Of a stretch of 45,125 nucleotides of DNA, positions 23,230-30,607 are shown piece by piece. A program made the translations under genes and the position numbers. The notes beneath the pieces were generated by a model that did not search any database, was not told the DNA's origin, and saw nothing but the letters and a program-made list of their open reading frames with translations. The DNA lies in contig JALFXV010000109.1 in assembly GCA_022786545.1 (NCBI GenBank), forward strand, positions 1-45,125. The letters run 5' to 3'. The DNA comes from Selenomonadaceae bacterium. GTDB lineage: Bacteria; Bacillota; Negativicutes; Selenomonadales; Selenomonadaceae. Each line of letters begins with the position of its first letter. Position 1 is the first letter of the stretch.

Positions 23230-24882
23230 ATGGTTAAGTGCGTATTTAGTTTTCTGCTTGCGTTGATATGCCTTGTGACAGGTTTGCCAGCAGAAGCTGC
23301 AAGAAATGATAATTATCCAACGCCGCTGTTCTGTTATGTTTTGTCTAATGGACGTGTAACTACTTATGTTCAGAATAGCACTGCCCGTGTAAGTGGTTAC
23401 ATTGATGGTGGTGTAGATCAGGTACAGTTGAATAATATTTATCCAAGCGATAATTGGGTGTATGGTGGTTATCCAACTAGCAGAGGCAGAAAATGGGCTT
23501 GGTTCAGAGTAAGTGATGTTATATATGATTATAACTATCAAATGAAAAAGACTAAAGCTTTGAGAACTGCACCGGCTTATCGGAAAAAGGAACGTGGACA
23601 GACTATTGGTTCTGTTTATGCTAATGATGTAATATATGTGGTTTCCGAGTATGGAGATTTGGCACAGATTATTTACCCGATTAGTGGCGGTTATAAGCTG
23701 GGATGGGTTGAAAAAAGTGTAGTAGACTGGGGCAGCAGACCAGCACCGCAGCCTGGCACAAATTATCCTACTGGTAATATTGTCAATGTATCCAACGGAA
23801 CATATAAAATTGCATCGGCTGCAAATTTAAATATGGTTTTGGATCTTGATAATGGCCGTAATGAAAATGGAGCTAACCTTCATTTGTGGCAGTGGGTAGG
23901 TACTCCACAGCAGAAATTTGTAATTGAAAATTGTGGAAATGGCTATTATTCCTTGCGTCCATCATATACTGACAAAAAACTTGATGGATTGGGTTCTAAA
24001 CCTAATAATGGTACCAATGTAGGTTTGTGGACCTCTAATGGTTCAAATGAGCAGAGATGGCGTTTTATAGATGCAGGTAATGGCTATGTGTACATTGAGT
24101 CAAAAATGAAGCCAGGCTTATCTTTGGATTGTCAGGGCGGCAGGGTTCAGAATGGTGTAAATGTGCAGGTGTGGATGCGAGGCAATGTGCCTTGGAATAA
24201 GTGGAAGTTAGAGCGTCTTGATACTCAGCCAGGACAAAGTGCTGAAAGATATGTAGTGTCTACAAATGGTGCAACGCTGGCTCTTAGAAGCGGTCCAGGT
24301 ACTAATTATGGTATAAAGGCTAGGATGCCTAGAGGTAGCGTAGTTGAAGTATACTCGATTAGTAATGGCTGGGCAAATCTTAGTTACAATGGTATGAGTG
24401 GATATGCTGCATCATCATATTTGATCAAAAAAGGGGATAATGAACAAGGGAATGATTGGGACAGGTATGTTGGTAGAATGCCTGGGAATTTGAATTTAAA
24501 TTCTTCTTATTATCAGGCGCGTTCTAGTAATAATCCATTCGCAAAGTCATATAGGGATAGTAATGGAAGATATCATAGCACTAACTGTACATGGTATGCT
24601 TATGGTAGATTTTATGAAGTAAATGGGCAAAAGCTTGGAGTCACGGGTATGCCATATAGATGGTCAGGTCAAGCTAGAAATAACGGTTTTTCAATAGGTA
24701 CATCTCCACGTTCAAAATCTGTAGCTGTTGCGGAAAAACATGTTATGTTCGTAGAAAATGTATCTAATGGATATGTTTATTTTACGGAGGCGAATTATGG
24801 TGATGATTTTGTGGTAAAGAAGATGTCTATAGCTGAATTTACTAACAAAAGGAAGATTCAGAGTTATATCTACGCAAAATAA
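23230..24882 (+). CDS. Secreted CHAP-domain cell-wall hydrolase with SH3 and ricin-type lectin domains
   Basis: 550 residues from ATG 23230 (AAAGGAG upstream). Order: signal peptide (1-23, AEA-A); an N-terminal domain of a type often found ahead of cell-wall enzymes (about 30-100); an SH3-like domain (about 105-165); a ricin-type beta-trefoil (about 183-330) with repeated QxW-like motifs such as NLHLWQWVG, NVGLWTSNG and NVQVWMRGN; a bacterial SH3 (about 340-400, LRSGPGTNYGIK); and a CHAP domain (about 430-550) with catalytic Cys453 (NCTWYA) and His504. CHAP enzymes cut peptidoglycan peptides or glycan-peptide bonds. It may open the wall for the cluster's assembly or act on other cells. Confidence 0.85.
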   Translation: MVKCVFSFLLALICLVTGLPAEAARNDNYPTPLFCYVLSNGRVTTYVQNSTARVSGYIDGGVDQVQLNNIYPSDNWVYGGYPTSRGRKWAWFRVSDVIYDYNYQMKKTKALRTAPAYRKKERGQTIGSVYANDVIYVVSEYGDLAQIIYPISGGYKLGWVEKSVVDWGSRPAPQPGTNYPTGNIVNVSNGTYKIASAANLNMVLDLDNGRNENGANLHLWQWVGTPQQKFVIENCGNGYYSLRPSYTDKKLDGLGSKPNNGTNVGLWTSNGSNEQRWRFIDAGNGYVYIESKMKPGLSLDCQGGRVQNGVNVQVWMRGNVPWNKWKLERLDTQPGQSAERYVVSTNGATLALRSGPGTNYGIKARMPRGSVVEVYSISNGWANLSYNGMSGYAASSYLIKKGDNEQGNDWDRYVGRMPGNLNLNSSYYQARSSNNPFAKSYRDSNGRYHSTNCTWYAYGRFYEVNGQKLGVTGMPYRWSGQARNNGFSIGTSPRSKSVAVAEKHVMFVENVSNGYVYFTEANYGDDFVVKKMSIAEFTNKRKIQSYIYAK

Positions 24883-25002
24883 TAAGGTTTTATGAACTGA
24901 AATAGAAATGATAAATAATTTTGAGCTAGTATATTTTGTTAGTAATTAGAATGTTCAATGTGTCAATTTTTTTATGTTGTTTATTGGGCTGATTTTGCAT
25001 TA

Positions 25003-25035
25003 GTGCTGGTCTGTAATGGTATTATAGACCAGCAC
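25003..25035 (+). terminator. Hairpin between the CHAP gene and the next gene
   Basis: GTGCTGGTCTGTAAT (25003-25017) pairs with ATTATAGACCAGCAC (25021-25035) with one G-U pair and a three-base loop. No T run follows, so it may be a weak terminator or an RNA-stabilising element before the gene at 25055. Confidence 0.5.
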
Positions 25036-25054
25036 CATATTTACAGGGGGTTGT

Positions 25055-26215
25055 ATGAAAAAATTCATAGTAATGACTTGCTTGCTTTTATGGACTAATA
25101 TCTCCTGTGCTCAGCAAGTCACGGTAACAGGTGTAGGCGATAACAAGGACGTTGCAATAAAAGATGCTTTTCGCAATGCGATAGAGCAGGTCGTTGGTAT
25201 TTATGTAAATAGCAGTACAGTGGTGTCTAATTCCCAGGTAGAATTGGATAAGATTTATGCCAATTCAGAAGGGTATATCACTGATTTTAAGGTCCTCAGG
25301 ACGGCTTATAAAGGAGAGGGCTGCCATGTTCAGGTGCTTGTAGATGTTGATACAGAGCCTAGCTCTAAGCTGCTTAGTGATTTGAAGCTTACATATATGC
25401 TGGATAATCCACGTATAATGGTAAAGGTCTCTGGTGGTCGATATGCTGGGATTTGTGAGGCGGCACTAGTTAGTAAGTTGCGTGAAATGGGGCTTGAGGT
25501 AGTGGCTGCTAAAAGCAGCACAACAAACAGTATGCAAAATAGTACTGAGTCTGTAGTTGATGTAAATAATGATATGATAGGTATGGATATCTTATCCGAA
25601 GATGCAGAACTCGCCAATCAAAATCCTCAGGATGAAGCAACAGGAATGGATTCTGGTATTGAAATATATGATGGTCAGGACATAGAAGAGTTTTCGGAGG
25701 AGAATAGTTTGGATACTGACTTATCAGATGAGGGGATATCTGGTGAAAATCAGGTAGCTATACCTGATGATAATTACAGCGATATGCAAAATAATAATGT
25801 GTCAAATGAAGTTTCCATAATAAATACTGCTTCTAATGAAAATGGGAGCATGCAAGCATTATCTGATTGGGGAATCAATGAATTAGAGGCTGGATTGGGC
25901 GATTATACAGTTAGATGCATAATTTCCGAAAGCAGTATGAATGTTACTTTGCCTAATTTCTATGTAGCTGGTAAAAATACTAAAACTACTAACAATGCTA
26001 CAGGTTTGTATAAGGGCATAGTAAATGCCAATGTGGATGTAGTGAAAAACAGCACAAAGTCAGTTGTTCAGCAGTTTTATTTAACTGATACTAAGATATA
26101 CAACAGTGCAGATATAGCCAAGCAGATGGCGGCTGAAGGTATTAGCCAGCAAATCGCAAATAAGGTGGCTGAAATTTTTTCGCATCATGCTACATTAGTA
26201 ACAGTAAACAGCTAG
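25055..26215 (+). CDS. Secreted FlgT-N/LPP20-like protein with acidic insert
   Basis: 386 residues with a signal peptide ending at SCA-QQ (residue 19). Residues 20-115 read as the FlgT N-terminal/LPP20 type: VTVTGVGDNKDVAIKDAFRN, AIEQVVGIYVNSSTVVSN, then SEGYITDFKVL and VQVLVDVD. In Vibrio, FlgT and LPP20-type FlgP build the rings around the flagellar basal body. Residues about 153-265 are an Asp/Glu/Asn/Ser-rich low-complexity stretch; the fold resumes at SDWGINELEAGL and ends in a helical tail. AGGGGG lies upstream of ATG 25055. Not a lipoprotein in appearance (the Cys is followed by AQQ). Confidence 0.72.
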   Translation: MKKFIVMTCLLLWTNISCAQQVTVTGVGDNKDVAIKDAFRNAIEQVVGIYVNSSTVVSNSQVELDKIYANSEGYITDFKVLRTAYKGEGCHVQVLVDVDTEPSSKLLSDLKLTYMLDNPRIMVKVSGGRYAGICEAALVSKLREMGLEVVAAKSSTTNSMQNSTESVVDVNNDMIGMDILSEDAELANQNPQDEATGMDSGIEIYDGQDIEEFSEENSLDTDLSDEGISGENQVAIPDDNYSDMQNNNVSNEVSIINTASNENGSMQALSDWGINELEAGLGDYTVRCIISESSMNVTLPNFYVAGKNTKTTNNATGLYKGIVNANVDVVKNSTKSVVQQFYLTDTKIYNSADIAKQMAAEGISQQIANKVAEIFSHHATLVTVNS

Positions 26216-26228
26216 GAGAAAGGACGAG

Positions 26229-27623
26229 GTGAGCGTCTTGAAAAAACGAATAATATTTTTATTAACGTTGCTTTGGATCTTATTAACAGCTACTCTTGTC
26301 CATGCTGAACAGCCGGAAGCAGAAAAGTACAGGCAGATTATTGCAAACGGAAACTATTACATTGAGTACGATTTTAGCATCGATGAACAAAAAGAGGCTA
26401 TACTGGATAAAATAGGAGAAAACCGTGACGTTATTGGAGCTGTAATAGCGGGAGCTGAGCGAGGCGGCTTGCTGGCATCTCAAAATGGGAAGCGTATGAA
26501 AAAGATGATTATCAGCCATGGTATTTTTGGGAACAGCATTATTCCTGAAATATATTATGCTGATCACAAATATTATCTTTTCTCAGGAGAAGATAAAGCT
26601 ATCATGGCTACGGAAGAGGAATTAAAGAATCCGCGTATAACTTATAATGGGGATTGGGAACAGCATAGGGCAAAGCTGAATATACCTGAGCCGTTAATAC
26701 CATTTGCTCCTAAAGGAACGTATGATGATGCAATTCCTGAACCGAAGTTTGTGTTATCAGCAAAAAAATTATTTAGTATTATGATTGCCTTGCTTATGCT
26801 GTCAATTTCCAGCGTGGCTATGGCTGCCACTGATGTCAGTGATGGTGTAATCCGGGTTACCGGTATTGGTGCTCCTGGGCAGCCTCCTTATTTGGGCTTT
26901 ATTGCTGCCAGGGCGGATGCCCAGAGACAGCTTGCGGCTGAAATAAATGGCGTGCAGGTGGACTCAGAGACTACTGTAGAGTTGCTGATGGTTCAGAATG
27001 ATACCATCAAGACAAAGGTTTCCGGCCTTGTAAAGGGAGCCCGGGTTGTGCAGCAGGGGACTAATGATTATGGTTACTTTGTTGTCATGGAAATGCCTGT
27101 TTTTGGTGCTAATTCTATTGCTTCTGCTGTTATTCCGCAGGTTCAGCAGCAGAACTTCCCGCAGCCGGCGGATGTGGCTCCGTCTGTTTCTACTACTGTG
27201 ATTGTCAACAATAATGTAGGTACTGTACCAGCGCCAGCACCTGCACCTGCTGTAAATCCTAATCAGGCAACTGTTGGCAACATGTATGGTGCTACCGGCC
27301 AGTATACCGGCCTGATTGTCGATTGCAGCGGCCTGGGCTTGCAGACTGCTATGGCTCCTGCTGTTTATACTGATGGCAAGAAGGTTGTTTATGGCCTTGA
27401 GCATTTCTCTCATGACCAGGTTATCAATCGTGGCTATGTAGGTTATTCCACCAGCACTACTGCCGGTGTTCAGCGTGCAGGCAGCAATCCTATGGTTATC
27501 AAGGCTCAGAGCGTTGAGCATTTCTTTAACCCGGTAATTTCTAAGGAAGATGCTGCAAAGATTTTGGCTGAAAACCAGATGAATGGTTTCTTGTCTGCCG
27601 GTAATGTGGTTTTTGTAAAGTAA
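26229..27623 (+). CDS. In-frame fusion: truncated YRQI-type protein joined to an LPP20-like protein
   Basis: 464 residues from GTG 26229 (TTG 26238 possible). Residues 1-26 are a signal peptide; 30-170 match the first part of the 20006 product (EKYRQIIANGNYYIEY, DHKYYLF-EDKAIMATEEELKNP) but stop short. Residues 177-199 are a second complete signal sequence, LFSIMIALLMLSISSVAMA, buried in the chain, followed by an LPP20-like domain (VIRVTGIGAPGQPPYLGFIA, ADAQRQLAAEINGVQV, then SGLVKGARVV; 205-293), a Pro/Ala linker and a C-terminal domain with YTGLIVDCSGLGLQ. The downstream half is GC-richer. It looks like a deletion that joined two genes in frame. How the internal signal behaves is unknown. 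Confidence 0.78.
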   Translation: MSVLKKRIIFLLTLLWILLTATLVHAEQPEAEKYRQIIANGNYYIEYDFSIDEQKEAILDKIGENRDVIGAVIAGAERGGLLASQNGKRMKKMIISHGIFGNSIIPEIYYADHKYYLFSGEDKAIMATEEELKNPRITYNGDWEQHRAKLNIPEPLIPFAPKGTYDDAIPEPKFVLSAKKLFSIMIALLMLSISSVAMAATDVSDGVIRVTGIGAPGQPPYLGFIAARADAQRQLAAEINGVQVDSETTVELLMVQNDTIKTKVSGLVKGARVVQQGTNDYGYFVVMEMPVFGANSIASAVIPQVQQQNFPQPADVAPSVSTTVIVNNNVGTVPAPAPAPAVNPNQATVGNMYGATGQYTGLIVDCSGLGLQTAMAPAVYTDGKKVVYGLEHFSHDQVINRGYVGYSTSTTAGVQRAGSNPMVIKAQSVEHFFNPVISKEDAAKILAENQMNGFLSAGNVVFVK

Positions 27624-27639
27624 CTCCGGGGTGAGTATG

Positions 27640-28248
27640 ATGAAAAAATTTGTTGCCGGTATTTGGGGGATTGTTATAGCAGGCATCATTGCGATGCCTG
27701 CTTGTCAGGCTGCTGAAGAATTACCTGCGGCCTCCGAGGTGCAGCAAGCAACAGAAAAACAGGAAAAGGATGCTGCTGGCAGTGCCGTGCAAACTGGCCA
27801 TGAGCAAGGGCAAAATGTGGCAATAAATGCAGTTGCCCAGCAGCAGGCGAGCCAGATAGCAAATGTGGCAAAGTCGGTTGCCGTGCAACAGGGGGCAGAA
27901 GTCAAGCAGCCTGCCGGTGTGACTGCGAGTTCTATATCGCTGGTTGAGGCATGGGCAAGGCGGGAACCGGCCATGCTGACCATGAAAAGTGGCGGTAAGG
28001 ATTATGAAACCGCTAAATCGCTGGCAGAAAAGAAGGCTGTGGCAAAGGCGATATTTTTGTTTACTGAAGCGGATGTAGCTCAGGACTATGATGTGGCCGT
28101 TTATCATCTGGCAGATAATTATGGCAAGTATATCCTCCTGTTTGAAGAAACAAATGGGCAGGAAGCTGGTTCAGGTGTCTTGCTTTTATCCCGTGTGGTG
28201 CTGAAAAAAGATATTTTGCTTGCGGATATGGAACAGTACAAGAAATAA
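27640..28248 (+). CDS. Secreted protein of unknown function
   Basis: 202 residues; ATG 27640 is favoured by the CGGGGTGA site, with ATG 27637 and GTG 27631 possible. Signal peptide ends near QAA-EEL. Residues about 25-95 are low-complexity Gln/Ala/Glu/Val, likely a flexible linker. The last 100 residues form a compact domain (SLVEAWARREPAMLTMKSGG, ETAKSLAEKKAVAKAIFLF, then NYGKYILLFEETNG and a final VVLKKDILLADM). No family recognised. It follows the fusion gene by 16 bases and precedes the Sel1 gene by 13, so all three are likely one transcript. Confidence 0.7.
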   Translation: MKKFVAGIWGIVIAGIIAMPACQAAEELPAASEVQQATEKQEKDAAGSAVQTGHEQGQNVAINAVAQQQASQIANVAKSVAVQQGAEVKQPAGVTASSISLVEAWARREPAMLTMKSGGKDYETAKSLAEKKAVAKAIFLFTEADVAQDYDVAVYHLADNYGKYILLFEETNGQEAGSGVLLLSRVVLKKDILLADMEQYKK

Positions 28249-28261
28249 GGAAAGGGACGGC

Positions 28262-29377
28262 ATGAAGAAAAGCGATGTTTTGCTTGTTGCTCTGATGACC
28301 GCATTGTCTGTCGGAGTAGCAGGAAATGTTCCTGTGTATGCCAATGGAGGAACCAACACACCTGTGGCAGAGACTATAGATGGTGTTGAGGCTGATTTGC
28401 AGGATTTTGAAGTTGAGATTGTAGTTGATTGGCTGGAATCAAAGGTAAATACCCCTGCCGAAATAGCTGCAAAGTACAAGAAACCTAATAACAGATACAA
28501 TATTTTGCAGTCTGCTATCAGGCGCGGGGTTCCTGTAATTTCTGAACTTACGGAGGCGTTTTATGGCAGCACTAATGGTGTTGTGCCGAAGGAAAGCAGC
28601 CGGGACGTGATTAATAATCCGGCAGTGACGGTTCCGTCTGCTCCAGGAACTGCGTCTGTTGCTGTGCAGAAGGCTCCGGCAGTGCCTGTTTCTCCAGTTG
28701 CTAATGCAGCCGTTCAGATTAAGGTATATCCTGGTGAGGCTGAGTATCAGCAGGGGCTGGAATATGAAAAGCAGAAGAATGATGCTGAGGCTTTTTATTA
28801 TTTTAAGCTTGCTGCTGATAAATTGCATCCGATGGCTGCTGACAAGGTGGCATGGATGTATTATCATGGTAATGGTGCCACTGAGAATAAAGACAATGCA
28901 CTTGCTTATTTCAAGATTTCTGCTAATGGCGGTTATGTAAAAGGCGAGTATGATTATGGCTGGATTCTGGTGCGGGAATATTCCGATAAGGATGGAGTTG
29001 TCTGGCTGAAGAAGGCCGCTGAACATAAATCTCCGGATGCCTGCTGGGATTTAGCGGTTGGCTATACACCGGGGCGCAATCTATTAGGAAACTGGCGGCT
29101 GTCTGGCTGTCTGGTGAGGGACAAAACTACCGCCATTAACTATTACAGGATGGCTCGTGATACTGATACAGCGGCAGGGTATTACTATTATGGTTACATG
29201 TATTATATGGGAGAGCTTACCCAAAGGAATTATGCCGAAGCTGTTAAGTGGTTTACCAAGTCCTATGATATGGGCTATCAGGAGGCGAAGGACAAGCTGA
29301 TAGACATATACAGAAATGGTGGCTATGGTGTAAATAAGGATACGGACATGGTGAATAAGCTAAAAGGCAGGTTTTAA
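28262..29377 (+). CDS. Secreted Sel1-repeat protein
   Basis: 371 residues from ATG 28262 with GGAAAGGGA upstream. Signal peptide ends around VYA-NGG. A Pro/Val/Ala-rich linker covers about 120-165. From about 170 to the end there are Sel1-like (TPR-related) helical repeats, for example AEAFYYFKLAADKLHPMAAD, VAWMYYHGNGATENKDNALA, AAGYYYYGYMYYMGELTQRN and AVKWFTKSYDMGYQEAKDK. Sel1 repeats bind partner proteins or help assemble complexes, so it may be the scaffold of the cluster. Last gene of the run; a new promoter follows. Confidence 0.85.
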   Translation: MKKSDVLLVALMTALSVGVAGNVPVYANGGTNTPVAETIDGVEADLQDFEVEIVVDWLESKVNTPAEIAAKYKKPNNRYNILQSAIRRGVPVISELTEAFYGSTNGVVPKESSRDVINNPAVTVPSAPGTASVAVQKAPAVPVSPVANAAVQIKVYPGEAEYQQGLEYEKQKNDAEAFYYFKLAADKLHPMAADKVAWMYYHGNGATENKDNALAYFKISANGGYVKGEYDYGWILVREYSDKDGVVWLKKAAEHKSPDACWDLAVGYTPGRNLLGNWRLSGCLVRDKTTAINYYRMARDTDTAAGYYYYGYMYYMGELTQRNYAEAVKWFTKSYDMGYQEAKDKLIDIYRNGGYGVNKDTDMVNKLKGRF

Positions 29378-29429
29378 ACATTGGCATAATGCTGCTGCTG
29401 GAGGGAGCGGATATCTGGATAACTTTTAT

Positions 29430-29466
29430 AACATATATTGACAATATATGTTAAGTATGTTATACT
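29430..29466 (+). promoter_or_regulatory. Promoter overlapped by a perfect palindrome, ahead of the glycyl-radical genes
   Basis: TTGACA (29438-29443), 17 bases, TATACT (29461-29466): a near-consensus promoter. AACATATATTG (29430-29440) and CAATATATGTT (29442-29452) are perfect 11-base arms around a single A, covering the -35. This is a strong operator candidate for a dimeric repressor. Confidence 0.7.
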
Positions 29467-29498
29467 TGGCACATCATTTGGAACTGACCATAAAAAAT

Positions 29499-29566
29499 GG
29501 AGGTTTTGGATGCGATTGTACTACCCGTATGGGGAAGTATGCGTGTCTGAAGCCTCCTTTTGTTTT
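29499..29566 (+). promoter_or_regulatory. Leader hairpin with T tract, possible attenuator
   Basis: GGAGGTTTT (29499-29507) pairs with GAAGCCTCC (about 29549-29557, two G-U pairs), followed by TTTTGTTTTG. It lies between the promoter and the activase gene. The GGAGG is also a good ribosome site for an ATG at 29510 that opens a 68-codon frame ending inside the next gene; whether it is translated is unknown. The remainder of the gap 29378-29643 shows nothing else. Confidence 0.4.
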
Positions 29567-29643
29567 GTTCAAAATAGTGAACAGCATCATGGCAATCCAA
29601 TGAAAAGTTCGTGCGGTGCAGAAGGGAGTGAAAAGTCAGACAG

Positions 29644-30558
29644 GTGGATATTGAAGGTATGGTGTTTAACATTCAAAGGTATTCTGTGCATGATGGACCG
29701 GGCATACGGACTGTAGTTTTCCTGAAGGGCTGTCCGCTGCGATGCCGCTGGTGCAGCAATCCTGAGTCCCAGGCGGCATATCCAGAGCTGTCTTTTCACC
29801 GGCGTTCCTGCCTTGGCTATAGTGCCTGCGGCTTATGCAGCTCCTTGATGACTGGCTGCGATGATGAAGATAAGCCGGTGTTTCCTGCTTGGCCGGAGCG
29901 GCAGGCAGATGCTGTTGTCAGGTCATGTGCGAATGGGTGTCCTGCCAAAGCGCTGAATATCTATGGCAGGAAGATGCCCGTGCAGGAGGTGCTGCAGGAG
30001 GCGGAAAAGGATCTTCCTTTTTATCGCCGTTCTGGCGGCGGTCTTACCCTTTCCGGCGGTGGAGTACTGGCGCAGCCGGAGTTCGCCGAGGCGATTTTGT
30101 CAGAGGCGAGGAAGCTGCATATTCACACAGCGGCAGAAACTTGCGGCTGTGGTGACTGGCAGGTACTGAAGAAGCTGGCAGGGCTTCTGGACTATATCAT
30201 GTATGATGTGAAATGCCTGGATGAAAAACTGCACATCAGGGGCACAGGAGGCAGCAACAGGCAGATTTTAGAGAATCTGTCAGATTTGGCGGAAGGTTTT
30301 CCCAAGCTGCCCATACTGGTGCGAACCCCGGTCATTCCTGGCTTTAATGATGATGCAGGGTAAATCGGCAGGATAGCTGATTTTTTGGCAGGCTGGCAAA
30401 ATGTCAGCTATGAGCTTTTGCCTTACCATGCTTTTGGCAAGTCAAAGTATGAGGCGCTGGGGAGGCCGTATCCTATGGGAGAGGCGGCCCTGCAGGATGG
30501 GTGCATGAAAAAGTTGCAGATGCTTTTGGAGAGTAAAAATCCTATTTTGAATAACTGA
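29644..30558 (+). pseudogene. Glycyl-radical enzyme activating protein, interrupted by a stop codon
   Basis: Radical-SAM activase that would install the glycyl radical on the adjacent enzyme. The reading starts at GTG 29644 and has CPLRCRWC at residues 30-37, giving the C-x3-C-x2-C [4Fe-4S] motif, then an extra Cys-rich insert (CLGYSACGLC and CANGC) typical of PflA relatives with auxiliary clusters, and GGGLTLSGGGVL. After GFNDDAG the codon at 30361-30363 is TAA. The same frame goes on without break as IGRIADFLAGWQNVSYELLP, then PYHAFGKSKYEALG, to TGA at 30556-30558, the normal C terminus. One base change (for example GAA to TAA) explains it. The truncated product would lose about 65 residues. 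Confidence 0.88.
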
Positions 30559-30607
30559 TAATGGTTAAAGATAATGTCTGTATGAAGTAAAAGGAGCGAA
30601 GACGATT

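Noticed and set aside
18812-29377. Reading the secreted cluster as a curli operon
   Set aside because: Only the CsgG-like fold is shared. There is no CsgA/CsgB-type amyloid repeat, no CsgE or CsgF and no CsgD, so the curli label is not supported.
18812-29377. Reading the cluster as flagellar genes
   Set aside because: FlgT/LPP20-type domains appear, but there is no hook, rod, ring or motor gene in the window, so a flagellar role is only one possibility.
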